In this document: positions 8,266 to 17,231 of the stretch, one piece after another
How positions within the stretch are numbered: the stretch's first letter is position 1
Layout: each line of letters begins with the position of its first letter
NCBI GenBank assembly: GCA_946544235.1
Contig: CAMNMC010000028.1
Span: 1 to 37,817, forward strand
Reading direction: 5' to 3'
Length of the DNA stretch: 37,817 bases
Origin: an uncultured Lachnospiraceae bacterium
GTDB taxonomy: Bacteria; Bacillota; Clostridia; Lachnospirales; Lachnospiraceae
Translations under genes and position numbers: made by a program
Notes under the pieces: model-generated
Told to the model about the DNA's origin: nothing
Databases searched by the model: none
What the model saw: only the letters and a program-made list of their open reading frames with translations

Positions 8266-8880
8266 ATGATAAAAAATATAGTCTTCGATGTCGGCGGAGT
8301 TCTGGTGGATTTCTGCTACATGGAATATATGAGAAAGCTTGGCTTTCCCGAGGAGGTATGTAAAGAGTTCGAGAGTGATATTATATTATCTCAGCTCTGG
8401 AATGATATGGATAAGGGCGACCTCCTGATGGACAAAGCAAAGATTAAATTCAAGGCAAGACTGCGGGAGATGTACCGACCGTGTGACCGCGAGGTGGATC
8501 TCTTCGTTGAAAATATCAAGGGTATCGTAAAAGAATATGACTACGCTGAACCCCTCCTGCAAAGACTTAAAGACAGCGGTTATAAGGTCTATATCCTTTC
8601 TAATTACCCGAAGGATCTGTCTGATCTGCACTGGAAGGATTTCAAATTCCTTCCGGTTGCGGATGGATATATAATTTCAGCCTATGAGAGGATAGTTAAG
8701 CCTGATGAGAAGATTTACAGGCTCCTCACCGAGCGCTTCGGAGTCAATCTTTCGGAAAGTGTTTTCATAGATGACAGACAGATCAATATTGATGCGGCAG
8801 AGAAACTTGGAATGCAGGCGATTCTCTTCAGGGATCATGATACACTCATTTCCGAATTTGAGAAGAAGGGGATACTTTAG
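8266..8880 (+). CDS. HAD-superfamily (IA-type) phosphatase
   Basis: A 204-aa cytoplasmic hydrolase. Motif I is FDVGGVLVDF (nucleophile Asp8; the second Asp is Gly, as in the YihX-like/HAD-IA 'FDVGGVL' branch). Motif II is ILSNYPKD, motif III the Lys in VKPDEKIY, and motif IV VFIDDRQINIDAA. A helical cap lies at about 20-85. By family it would be a phosphatase on small phosphorylated metabolites such as sugar phosphates, or a dehalogenase-like enzyme; substrate unknown. AAGGAAAA precedes the ATG. The stop is only 33 bp before the adaptor lipoprotein gene, so co-transcription with the export cluster is possible. Confidence 0.9.
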   Translation: MIKNIVFDVGGVLVDFCYMEYMRKLGFPEEVCKEFESDIILSQLWNDMDKGDLLMDKAKIKFKARLREMYRPCDREVDLFVENIKGIVKEYDYAEPLLQRLKDSGYKVYILSNYPKDLSDLHWKDFKFLPVADGYIISAYERIVKPDEKIYRLLTERFGVNLSESVFIDDRQINIDAAEKLGMQAILFRDHDTLISEFEKKGIL

Positions 8881-8913
8881 AAACCAGCAACTGATAAAAA
8901 AAGATATAAAAAT

Positions 8914-9978
8914 ATGTTTAAGAAGATTCAGATTAAAAGAACCAATACAAAAAAGATAATTATGGCGGCTCTCAGTGCTTCGCTCTTATTTGCGTCCGGC
9001 TGTGGAGCTGTAAAGAGAGAGCTCGCAGAGCCGGATAAGGATTCCTATGTCAAATCAGCCCACAGTCTTGTGACGGTTGAAAGAGGCGATATGGAGTCCT
9101 CATTTTCTATTTCACTGAAAGGAGCTGATTATGAGAAGATCAACTATGCAGTAGATGTTGATACGATCAATAACGGGCTGAATGACGGCAACCTGGTTTT
9201 TGACGGCTGCTACGTTTCACTCGGTCAGTATGTCCATAAGGGCGACCTGCTTGCTTCATATACTGACAAGAAGCTTGATAAAGAGATAAAGGACTATGAG
9301 GATAAAATGACTGAGAATAATAACCTCATAGAGCATTATCAGGAGCTTATGAATATTGACCCGGATAAGGACTATTCGGAGGAAATATCATCCATACGTG
9401 GAAATAATGAAGTCATTGCCCTCTACATAGAGGAGGCGGAAAAAAAGCGTGACAACTACAGGATTTATGCAAAGGAGGACGGAACGATCTCCTTTGTATA
9501 TGATAAGATGTCTGAATATCTGGGTTATATCTGGGAATACACAGGTTCCGGAAAATATATAATCATCGCTGAATCGACAGGTGAAAATATATTTTCAGCG
9601 ACCACCGAAGAGGAATATGATTTTAAGGTCGGAGATGTATATGAAGCAGTTTCGAGCCTTAACAAATATCGTATGGTAGTTACCTCAGTTGAGAAAACAG
9701 GCGGAGCTACCAAGGTGAGCTTTGTTCCTGAGGATGAAAATCTTCCTCTGTCGCCGGACTCAACGTTTATCCTTGAAGTTAAGCGTCCGGTCAAGAAGGA
9801 TGTAGTCTACGTTAATTATAAAGCAATCAGGTATACTGACGACAGTAATGCCTTTGTTTATGTTGTTGATGAGGATGGTTACAGACATGCAGTTATGGTC
9901 ACGATAGGTGACAGGATTGATGCAAATGTAATAATTCTCGATGGATTAAATGGTGGTGAGGAGGTTTCGATAGACTGA
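8914..9978 (+). CDS. Efflux adaptor (membrane-fusion) lipoprotein, first of the FtsX/MacAB-type cluster
   Basis: A 354-aa exported protein. A basic N-terminus (KKIQIKRTNTKK), a hydrophobic core and lipobox LFASGC predict a lipoprotein. A biotinyl-lipoyl-like half-motif (VSLGQYVHKGDLLASY, about 105-120) is followed by a short coiled-coil (about 122-180). A beta-barrel and membrane-proximal part ends in a typical adaptor C-terminus (VVYVNYKAIRYTDDSNAFVYVV, then IILDGLNGGEEV). By family it links an ABC permease to substrate handling at the outer face. The stop overlaps the next start by one base (TGATG), so translation is coupled. The start is the first ATG; no strong Shine-Dalgarno sequence is seen. 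Confidence 0.85.
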   Translation: MFKKIQIKRTNTKKIIMAALSASLLFASGCGAVKRELAEPDKDSYVKSAHSLVTVERGDMESSFSISLKGADYEKINYAVDVDTINNGLNDGNLVFDGCYVSLGQYVHKGDLLASYTDKKLDKEIKDYEDKMTENNNLIEHYQELMNIDPDKDYSEEISSIRGNNEVIALYIEEAEKKRDNYRIYAKEDGTISFVYDKMSEYLGYIWEYTGSGKYIIIAESTGENIFSATTEEEYDFKVGDVYEAVSSLNKYRMVVTSVEKTGGATKVSFVPEDENLPLSPDSTFILEVKRPVKKDVVYVNYKAIRYTDDSNAFVYVVDEDGYRHAVMVTIGDRIDANVIILDGLNGGEEVSID

Positions 9979-12263
9979 TGAAGAAGAGATTTATTTCAAT
10001 CTGCCTCGGCGCTGCCATGCTTTTATCACTTACTGCATGTAATGAGAAGAAGAAAACGGAGGAGGTTCCGGAACTTCTTGAGACAACTGTTACCAATGAA
10101 TCCTACCGAACTGTCGAAAGGGGAAATGTGGGTGATGTTGTGACGATCCCTGCAAGAGCGGTACCTCGCAGTTATGGTCAGTTTTATGAAAAGGCTTTGG
10201 CAATCAGTGAGATATATGTTGATATCGGAGATCATGTTGAGAAGGGCGACAAGCTGGCTTCAGCCGATACTGAAGATATTGACAATCAGCTGGAAAATCT
10301 GAATAAACAGAAGGAAGATCTTGAAGATCAGATTGAAGAAGTTAAAGATTGTTCCTGGCTTAAGAGAGAGAAACTTGGTTACGAGAAGAAGGCCTGCGAG
10401 GAACTTGGTGATACCGAGGGCGCAAATGCCAAAGAAAAGGAAATCGAAACTGAGATCGAAAATGCGGATTACTCTGTCCGTTCTCTTGAAAAATCCCTTG
10501 AATCTGTAAAGGATGATATCGATAAAGCTCTTGCCGAAAGAGAAAAGATGATCCTTTATGCCAGTCACAGCGGCTATGTGACCTATAAGATGAACATGGT
10601 TGAAGGAAATGTGAGGAATTCCTATGAGAATGTTGTCATGATCTCTGATTATGACGATGTTTATATCGAGGCTGACGGAGTCAGTCTTCAGAAATTTGGA
10701 AAATATCGTTCGGCTGACAGGATGGAAACCATCTATAATGGCAAGACCTATACCGTGACAGAGGATGTTTACAGTTCATCCGCAAACAGCTATGCATCCG
10801 CAACGGAGAAATATCCGCGTGTACGTTTCAAGGTTGAAGGTACAGAGATAAAGCTGGGCGATGTCATTCCTATATTTGTCTACATGTATTATCACGAAAA
10901 TGTTCTGAGGGTTGGAAATGATTCCATCAGAAACGACGGTAATTCTAAATACGTATTTGTTGAGACCGAAGAAGGCGGTATGGAGAAGAGGACTGTTGAG
11001 GTCGGCTATTCTGACAGTATCTATACGGAGATCCTTTCCGGACTCGAGGAGGGAGAGAATGTATATTATCTCTCTGACAGTATGAAGCCTTCGAAATACA
11101 GTGAGATAACTGTGGGAAGGTCAGACTACGTACAGTGTAATTACACCAATATTTACGAATATCTGTCAACAAACGCAGATGTCTACAGTACTCCGGAAAG
11201 CGGAACCTTCATGGATTATGCGGTTGCCGGAAATAAGTATGTAGAGAGCGGAGAGCCTCTTTTCAGTGTAAAGGTGAAGATCAGTGAGGCACAGCTTCTT
11301 GAGCAGAAGCAGATTATAGAGCAGACCAGAAAGCAGCATGAGGCTTCAGTAAAGGATTACAACGAGAGATTGGAACAGCTTGACAGAGAGATCAGTGAAG
11401 CTGAAAATGCGCCTGTTCCGGCTGCAACCGATACAGATGCTTTGCGTGACAGCAAATATAAGAAGGAAAAACTGCAGATAGAAAAAGAACTTATAGAGAT
11501 TGAAGCGGCAAATGAAGAAAAATCCTACGAGAACACCATAGAAGAACTGGAAAAGGATTACAATAAATATCGAAATATCGCCGACAATGACGATATTCTG
11601 ACTGTTTATTCAAAGAGGGCGGGTATCGTAAGACTTGCCGATATGAATCAATATGGATACTGGGAATATGAGCTGAATGCCGCAATGTCGCTCCTTTCGA
11701 TCGAATATGGCGATGAGGATAAGCTGCTGGTTAAAGCTCAGCCGAGTGCTGCATCAAGTGATGAGAATAATTATACAAAGAAAAAATATCTGCCGAGACC
11801 TGGTACTAAGATTTATCTGACGGATGACAGTAAGGTCTATACCGGTATCTGCACTGCCAACATCGGAGATAATCCGGATGATAAGATATATTACATGGAA
11901 GAGTGGGACGGACATACCTATATCACCACCTGCCCTGCAAATATATATCATAATATCGGAACAGGGTATTTTATAAGCCTTGATGATGAAGCAACACCTG
12001 TTAACGACAAACAGATGACGGTTTATTATGAGGTTATGAATGTTAAAAATGCTGTTGTGATCCCTACAGATGCCATTTATTCCGAGAAGAAAGCCGGCAG
12101 CAACAATTTTAATTATTATGTATGGCTCAAGAAGGATGACAGCTTTGTAAAACAGTATGTGGTTTATAATCCGGATTATTCCGGTCTGGGAGACTCCCTG
12201 ATCCTGGAGGGACTGGAAGAAGGAGACATCATAGCTTTGGAGAATAAGGAGGTTGAAAGATAA
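9978..12263 (+). CDS. Double-length efflux adaptor lipoprotein with two HlyD-like modules
   Basis: A 761-aa protein with signal peptide and lipobox (MLLSLTAC). Module 1: GDHVEKGDKLASADTEDID (about 76-95), a long coiled-coil (95-185), SGYVTYKM, then a barrel and GLEEGENVYYL (about 360). Module 2: a second lipoyl-like start (AGNKYVESGEPLFSVKV, about 415-430), a second coiled-coil (430-540), AGIVRLADM, and a closing VVIPTDAIYSEK...LEGLEEGDIIAL. Typical MacA/HlyD adaptors have one such module in 350-400 aa, so this looks like an internal duplication or fusion. Its start overlaps the upstream stop (TGATG) and its stop overlaps the permease start (TAATG). Role as periplasm-equivalent scaffold for the permease is inferred from context. 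Confidence 0.82.
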   Translation: MKKRFISICLGAAMLLSLTACNEKKKTEEVPELLETTVTNESYRTVERGNVGDVVTIPARAVPRSYGQFYEKALAISEIYVDIGDHVEKGDKLASADTEDIDNQLENLNKQKEDLEDQIEEVKDCSWLKREKLGYEKKACEELGDTEGANAKEKEIETEIENADYSVRSLEKSLESVKDDIDKALAEREKMILYASHSGYVTYKMNMVEGNVRNSYENVVMISDYDDVYIEADGVSLQKFGKYRSADRMETIYNGKTYTVTEDVYSSSANSYASATEKYPRVRFKVEGTEIKLGDVIPIFVYMYYHENVLRVGNDSIRNDGNSKYVFVETEEGGMEKRTVEVGYSDSIYTEILSGLEEGENVYYLSDSMKPSKYSEITVGRSDYVQCNYTNIYEYLSTNADVYSTPESGTFMDYAVAGNKYVESGEPLFSVKVKISEAQLLEQKQIIEQTRKQHEASVKDYNERLEQLDREISEAENAPVPAATDTDALRDSKYKKEKLQIEKELIEIEAANEEKSYENTIEELEKDYNKYRNIADNDDILTVYSKRAGIVRLADMNQYGYWEYELNAAMSLLSIEYGDEDKLLVKAQPSAASSDENNYTKKKYLPRPGTKIYLTDDSKVYTGICTANIGDNPDDKIYYMEEWDGHTYITTCPANIYHNIGTGYFISLDDEATPVNDKQMTVYYEVMNVKNAVVIPTDAIYSEKKAGSNNFNYYVWLKKDDSFVKQYVVYNPDYSGLGDSLILEGLEEGDIIALENKEVER

Positions 12264-15082
12264 TGCTGCATTTTATTTTTCGTAAGCTCCTCTCCAATAA
12301 GGGGCTGAATCTCTGCCTTATAACAGGAACCATCTTCTGGATAGCTGTATTTACTCTGCTTCCGGTTTTTAATAACGGTTCGATAAATCAGATACTATCA
12401 TCGGATTTTGCTAAATATGCAGAGGAAACCGGTGAATATCCGGCTGTTATAGGGTGGACAAATACTCTTGTTTACTCCGGAGATGTTAAGGCTGACAAGA
12501 TAATTGATAATATTGACGAGAGAGAAAACGGCTGGCTTGAGAGCCTTGAACTTGATGATGTTGCCAGACAGCGGATCATAAGGACAACTGAGGAACTCGG
12601 AAGAACCTATTACGGTGGAAGGAATAAGAGACTTAATATAGCCTACATACCTGAGCTTTCTGAGATAACTGATATCGTTAACGAAAGTGCTCCTGCATTT
12701 GACACCGGAAATGAAGCATATCCGGTTTACATAAGTGAAGCTACCATGGATACTCTCGGTCTTGTTTCGGGCGAAGAGATATATTTTGATAAGCTTAAGG
12801 ATGAAAACGAAAAGGAACTTCATATAAGGATAGTCGGTATCATCAGGGAAAAGGAAGATGCTGCTTTGTCATGGCATCATCCGATTGAGGAATACAGAAA
12901 TTCAGCCTTTACAGATAAGGACAGCTTTGATGAGATCGTCAATCGTTTCGGAATGACCGAGATCACGCTTGAGGATTATGTAAGTATTGATTACCGTGAT
13001 ATCCGTTTTGATAATGCCGATAAGGTTGTTTCCACGCTTGATGAGATATCTTCAAAGGATAAGCACGTAGAATACAATTTTAAAGAGATCACCGAAAACT
13101 ATAAGCGTGAAAAAAGCTCTATCAAGAGCATAATGCTTTCTGCGGCACTTCCGCTTTTTGCACTTCTTACCACCTTTATACTGATGGTATCGGGAAGTAT
13201 CGCGGAAAACGAGAGAGGCGAGATGTCTGTTCTCAGAAGCCGTGGTATCAAGAGACGTGAGATCATAATGCTGTATTTCCTGAGATCCACCATACTTACA
13301 ATTGTTGCACTGGGACCGGGAATACTTCTCGGAAGCTTCTTCGTATGGGTAGGAAGACAGACCAATGGTTTCCTTATATTTAAGACCAAGGATACCGCTG
13401 ACTATTATCTCAGTCCGGAAAGCATAACGATCGCACTTTTAGGTGCACTTCTTGCAATCATACTGATCACTCTTCCGGTTATCTCACAGTCTAAGAAGAC
13501 GATAATTGATAACAAGAATGAATCAATGGCTTCTGCAAAGAAACCACTCTGGAAGAAGCTCTTCCTGGATGTGATCCTTACGGGAGTATCGATATATCTG
13601 CTCCATAATTATAATCAGCAGAGAAGCAGTCTCTCAGAGAAGATGGTAAACGGAGAAAGCATAGATCCGCTTATCATGCTGGGTTCATCTGTATTTGTCA
13701 TAGGTGTGGCACTTCTTTTGCTGAGAATTATAGATCTGCTGGTAAGATTTATCTTCTTCCTGGGTAAGAAACGCTGGAATCCGGCGGCATTCGCGGGATT
13801 TCTCCAGATAATAAGGAGCGGAAGTCGTCAGGGCATCATAAGTGTATTTCTGGTGCTGACTCTGGCTACAGGTATATTTGATGCCAGTCTCGCAAGAACA
13901 GTAAATGAAAATAATGTTGAACGTATAAAATATGATATAGGAACGGACGTCAGGATGACCGGAAACTGGGTCAGAATGATGCGTTTCAATCTGGATTCCG
14001 AGCCGGTATATTATTATAAGGAGCCGGATTATGCTGACTTCAGACAGCTTTATGAGGACGGTCTGCTCAGCAGCATGACCAGAGTTATCTATGATCGTAA
14101 TTCACAGGTCGGAACCAAGAGCAGCAAGGTGGATAATGTCATTTTGATGGGTATCAATACCACTGAATTCGGAAGAACTGCTGAGTTAAAATCAGGTCTG
14201 AATGACAGCCACTGGTACAATGCCTTAAATTCCATAGCTGAATCTGCCGACGGAGTGATAGTATCGTCAAATCTGGCGCAGAAGCTGAATATCAAGGTTG
14301 GCGACAAGATAAATGTTACCAAATTTGATGTTGACGTTAACAGAACCGAAACAGGAACCGTAAAGGGCACCGTAAATTATATAGTCGATGCCTGGCCGGG
14401 ATATGAGAGCAGCAGCTATGTAAAGGATGAAAATGGTAAATATATCCTTCAGGAGAATTATCTTGCCGTAATGAATTATGCTACAGCTGACAGCAGCTAT
14501 AGTCTGACAACCTACGATATCTGGGGAAAACTTCCTGAAGGATCAGATTATGAAAGCTTCAAGGAAGAACTGGACAGGAGAAATATACAGCTGGCCGAAT
14601 GCATGATACTTCCTGAAAGCATTGAGGAGATGCATGATTCGGCAATGATACAGATCACAAACGGTCTGTTCAGCATACATTTTATTATTTCGATAATTAT
14701 ATGCATACTGGGCTTTTTGATCTACTGGATAACCAGTGTTAAGAAGAGAGCACTTCAGTTCGGTATTTACAGAGCCATGGGTCTCAGAATGAGGGAAATC
14801 GTTAGGATGCTTGTTATGGAGCATTTCTTCAGTTCATTTCTTGCAATTGCCGCAGGCGCGGGTGCCGGAATACTCACAGCCAACCTGTATGACAGACTTA
14901 TCTCAATAATATATCTGCCGAAGCAGCATAACATACCTATCGAGATATATATGTCGTTACCTGATATTCTCAAGCCGGTTCTTATAATTACCGCGGCACT
15001 GCTTGTTGCGATATTTATCATAAGCAGGATCATAAAGAAGATGAGGATATCCGAAACTCTGAAGATGGGTGAGGATTCATAG
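12263..15082 (+). CDS. FtsX/MacB-like ABC transporter permease
   Basis: A 939-aa permease with two FtsX-type units. A first helix is at about 15-37, then a large outer domain (about 60-285). Three helices follow at about 290-405 (LPLFALLTTFILMVSGS, GPGILLGSFFVWVG, LLGALLAIILITLPVIS), with SVLRSRGIKRREI, the coupling-helix type motif seen before FtsX TM segments. There are further helices at about 430-530, a second outer domain (540-800), and three C-terminal helices (810-930) with a second coupling motif (IYRAMGLRMREI). No ATPase domain is fused. Translation is coupled to the adaptor upstream and ATPases lie downstream. Likely exports a peptide, lipid or antibiotic, or transmits a mechanical signal; substrate unknown. 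Confidence 0.92.
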   Translation: MLHFIFRKLLSNKGLNLCLITGTIFWIAVFTLLPVFNNGSINQILSSDFAKYAEETGEYPAVIGWTNTLVYSGDVKADKIIDNIDERENGWLESLELDDVARQRIIRTTEELGRTYYGGRNKRLNIAYIPELSEITDIVNESAPAFDTGNEAYPVYISEATMDTLGLVSGEEIYFDKLKDENEKELHIRIVGIIREKEDAALSWHHPIEEYRNSAFTDKDSFDEIVNRFGMTEITLEDYVSIDYRDIRFDNADKVVSTLDEISSKDKHVEYNFKEITENYKREKSSIKSIMLSAALPLFALLTTFILMVSGSIAENERGEMSVLRSRGIKRREIIMLYFLRSTILTIVALGPGILLGSFFVWVGRQTNGFLIFKTKDTADYYLSPESITIALLGALLAIILITLPVISQSKKTIIDNKNESMASAKKPLWKKLFLDVILTGVSIYLLHNYNQQRSSLSEKMVNGESIDPLIMLGSSVFVIGVALLLLRIIDLLVRFIFFLGKKRWNPAAFAGFLQIIRSGSRQGIISVFLVLTLATGIFDASLARTVNENNVERIKYDIGTDVRMTGNWVRMMRFNLDSEPVYYYKEPDYADFRQLYEDGLLSSMTRVIYDRNSQVGTKSSKVDNVILMGINTTEFGRTAELKSGLNDSHWYNALNSIAESADGVIVSSNLAQKLNIKVGDKINVTKFDVDVNRTETGTVKGTVNYIVDAWPGYESSSYVKDENGKYILQENYLAVMNYATADSSYSLTTYDIWGKLPEGSDYESFKEELDRRNIQLAECMILPESIEEMHDSAMIQITNGLFSIHFIISIIICILGFLIYWITSVKKRALQFGIYRAMGLRMREIVRMLVMEHFFSSFLAIAAGAGAGILTANLYDRLISIIYLPKQHNIPIEIYMSLPDILKPVLIITAALLVAIFIISRIIKKMRISETLKMGEDS

Positions 15083-15105
15083 TGAAACATAGGATATTAT
15101 TCGAG

Positions 15106-15125
15106 ATCCGGTGTCGCAACCGGAT
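15106..15125 (+). other. Small intraoperonic hairpin before the first ATPase gene
   Basis: ATCCGGT / ACCGGAT, 7-bp stem with a 6-nt loop and no T-run. It lies between the permease stop and the ATPase ribosome binding site (AGGAG, 15131-15135). More likely an mRNA stability element than a terminator. Confidence 0.5.
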
Positions 15126-15139
15126 ATAGTAGGAGTAAC

Positions 15140-15814
15140 ATGATGGAGAATATGATCTCATGCAAAAATATTTATAAATATTTCTTCAAGGGGCAGCCAC
15201 AGGAATTTGCTGCCCTGAAGGATGTATGTATCGATATTCCTTCCGGCAGTCTCAGTATCATCAAGGGCAGAAGCGGCAGCGGCAAAACAACTCTTCTGAA
15301 TATGCTCAGCGCTCTGGACAATCCTGACGAGGGCGAGATCATCCTTGATGGTGAAAATCTGACAGAGATGTCGGAGAGCGAGAGGGATATGGTCAGACGC
15401 AGGAAGATCGGCTTTGTCTTTCAGTCAGTTGCGCTTATACCTGTAATGACTGCTTATGAAAATGTCGATTTCGGACTCAGGATCGCTGGAGTGAAGAAGG
15501 ACAGGGATGCGAGGATCATGGAGGTGCTCGGACTTGTCGGACTCAGTGAGCGTGCAAAGCATCTGCCGGCCGAGTTGTCCGGTGGTGAGAAGCAGAGGGT
15601 GGCTATTGCGAGAGCTATCGCCGCAAAGCCGAAGGTTATATTTGCCGATGAGCCTACCGGAGCACTTGATACAGCTACCGGAATCCGTATCGTGACCCTC
15701 TTTAAGAATATTATCGAGAAGGAAGGAATCACGATAGTTATGACGACGCACGATCCGGGGCTTATGCAGATGGGCGACGTGACATATGAGATGAGCGATG
15801 GTGTGATACACTGA
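15140..15814 (+). CDS. ABC transporter ATP-binding protein (LolD/MacB type)
   Basis: A 224-aa ATPase with all motifs: Walker A GRSGSGKT (43-50), Q-loop FVFQS (92-96), signature LSGGE (146-150), Walker B VIFADE (166-171), D-loop GALD, and switch His204 (TTHD). Length and sequence fit the LolD/MacB/FtsE class that pairs with FtsX permeases. The double ATG leaves the start ambiguous; the second ATG (15143) has better spacing from AGGAG. It presumably powers the adjacent permease. Confidence 0.95.
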   Translation: MMENMISCKNIYKYFFKGQPQEFAALKDVCIDIPSGSLSIIKGRSGSGKTTLLNMLSALDNPDEGEIILDGENLTEMSESERDMVRRRKIGFVFQSVALIPVMTAYENVDFGLRIAGVKKDRDARIMEVLGLVGLSERAKHLPAELSGGEKQRVAIARAIAAKPKVIFADEPTGALDTATGIRIVTLFKNIIEKEGITIVMTTHDPGLMQMGDVTYEMSDGVIH

Positions 15815-15824
15815 TTCTTTAGCC

Positions 15825-16067
15825 GACGGATTCATGTTGTATATGGTGCTCGCTGACGTGCGAACAATCTGCTAAAACAATATACGTCTGCTTCAGATTT
15901 TGCTAAAAATCTCCACAAAATTCCGCGGTTCAAAACATACTAATGCTTCAGTCTATGCACCGCTCCAGTTTTGATTCCGATTTTTGCAAAATTACGAAGC
16001 ATCCGTATTTGTTTTAACGCAGATTGCGCAATGCCAGCTCGCATCCATACACAACATGAATCCTGTC
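15825..16067. mobile_element. ~243-bp near-continuous palindromic element (MITE-like) between two ATPase genes
   Basis: The outer arms (GGATTCATGTTGT...TATGG, 15828-15846, and its complement 16045-16063) match at 18 of 19 positions. Complementarity continues inward through AATCTGC/GCAGATT, TAAAACAA/TTGTTTTA, TACG/CGTA, GCTTC/GAAGC and AAAAATC/GATTTTT towards a centre near 15946. No coding potential on either strand. A cruciform-forming element or non-autonomous transposon is inferred; no clear target-site duplication is seen. Confidence 0.7.
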
Positions 16068-16087
16068 ATACAAAAAGGTAGTAAACA

Positions 16088-17125
16088 ATGAGAAGGAAAG
16101 ATAAAGTTAAAAATAAAATAGATAATCTGGCAGCCGAAGTATCGAATGAAGCGGTAGATGAAATAACAGATGAGACGGTGGATGAAGCGGACAGCTCTGC
16201 AGAGGAGACTGCTGAGAACGCTCCTCTCATAGAGTGCGACGGCCTTGTTAAGCTGTACAAGACGGACGAGGTCGAGGTTTTTGCACTTCAGGGACTTGAT
16301 CTTGTGATCGAGAAGGGCGAGCTGATGGCTGTTATCGGAAAGTCGGGCAGTGGTAAGTCTACACTTCTTAATATTATCGGAGCGCTTGAACATCCGTCCG
16401 CAGGACGCATCCTTATCAAGGGCAAGGATATAAGCAAGATGTCGGAGAAGGAACTAGTGGAGCTGCGCCGTCATACCATAGGCTTTGTATGGCAGAGAGC
16501 ATCGCAGAACCTGTTTCCTTATATGACGGCAAGGGAAAATATAGAAGCACAGCTGTATTTTGAAAAATCAACCGCAGCTGAACGAAGAGCCAAGGCTGAA
16601 AAGCTTCTTGAAGAGGTTGGGCTGGCCGATAAGGCTGATTCATATCCTTATCAGATGTCCGGTGGTGAGCAGCAGAGGGTTGCCATAGCAGTATCTCTCG
16701 TCAAGGATCCGGAAATACTCCTTGCGGACGAGCCTACCGGTGCAGTGGATTCCAGAACCTCTGACAGGATACAGGCACTTTTCAGAAAAATCAATGAGGA
16801 GAGAGGAATCACGGTCATAATCGTTACCCATGATATAAGCCTTGCAAATAAGGTTAACCGTGTTGTTATGATATCGGACGGAAAGGTCAGTACCGAGAAG
16901 ATCATCAAGGAGCAGTACAGAAAGCAGATCGATGAAATCGGTGAAGAAGGCGGCTTCGCTGATGATACCCATGAAGAGTTCACAGTGCTTGACAAGGCAG
17001 GAAGACTTAAACTGACTGATGAGATCAGAAAAGAGGCCGGAATCGACGGAAATAAGGTTAAGATTGTTGTCGAAAACGGAAAGATCGTTATCAGTACAGC
17101 TGATGCAGAGAAGAAGGATGAGTAG
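16088..17125 (+). CDS. ABC transporter ATP-binding protein with acidic N-terminus and AbrB-like C-terminal tail
   Basis: A 345-aa protein. Residues 1-46 are an acidic extension (DEITDETVDEAD). The ATPase domain is at 47-270: Walker A GKSGSGKS (84-91), Q-loop FVWQRASQNLF, signature MSGGE (190-194), Walker B LLADE (211-215), His249 (THD). A linker is followed by residues 298-335, FTVLDKAGRLKLTDEIRKEA then KVKIVVENGKIVI, which reads like a SpoVT-AbrB swapped-hairpin domain (GRL/I...IRKxxGI...V.V..GKI.I). Such a tail could dimerise or regulate the ATPase. It is the second ATPase of the cluster, separated from the first by a palindromic element. AAAAGG lies ~9 nt upstream of the ATG. Confidence 0.9.
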   Translation: MRRKDKVKNKIDNLAAEVSNEAVDEITDETVDEADSSAEETAENAPLIECDGLVKLYKTDEVEVFALQGLDLVIEKGELMAVIGKSGSGKSTLLNIIGALEHPSAGRILIKGKDISKMSEKELVELRRHTIGFVWQRASQNLFPYMTARENIEAQLYFEKSTAAERRAKAEKLLEEVGLADKADSYPYQMSGGEQQRVAIAVSLVKDPEILLADEPTGAVDSRTSDRIQALFRKINEERGITVIIVTHDISLANKVNRVVMISDGKVSTEKIIKEQYRKQIDEIGEEGGFADDTHEEFTVLDKAGRLKLTDEIRKEAGIDGNKVKIVVENGKIVISTADAEKKDE

Positions 17126-17159
17126 TTCTGCGGTGAGTATTATGTATAAAAACTACCGA

Positions 17160-17188
17160 TTGAAAAAGCCATCCCGGTGTAGTATAAT
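17160..17188 (+). promoter_or_regulatory. Sigma-A promoter for the unknown acidic membrane protein
   Basis: TTGAAA (17160-17165), 17-bp spacer, TATAAT (17183-17188). Transcript start near 17195, which argues against the upstream GTG start at 17199. Confidence 0.8.
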
Positions 17189-17231
17189 ACATCATTAGGT
17201 GAATATCAGTGAAAGGGAAGGTATTTTTCTG

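Noticed and set aside
8169..8363. 64-codon + frame before the HAD gene
   Set aside because: Overlaps the HAD gene in another frame, no ribosome site, composition unlike neighbours.
17199..17231. GTG start for the acidic membrane protein
   Set aside because: Lies about 4 nt after the predicted transcript start, without a ribosome site; the ATG at 17232 has one.
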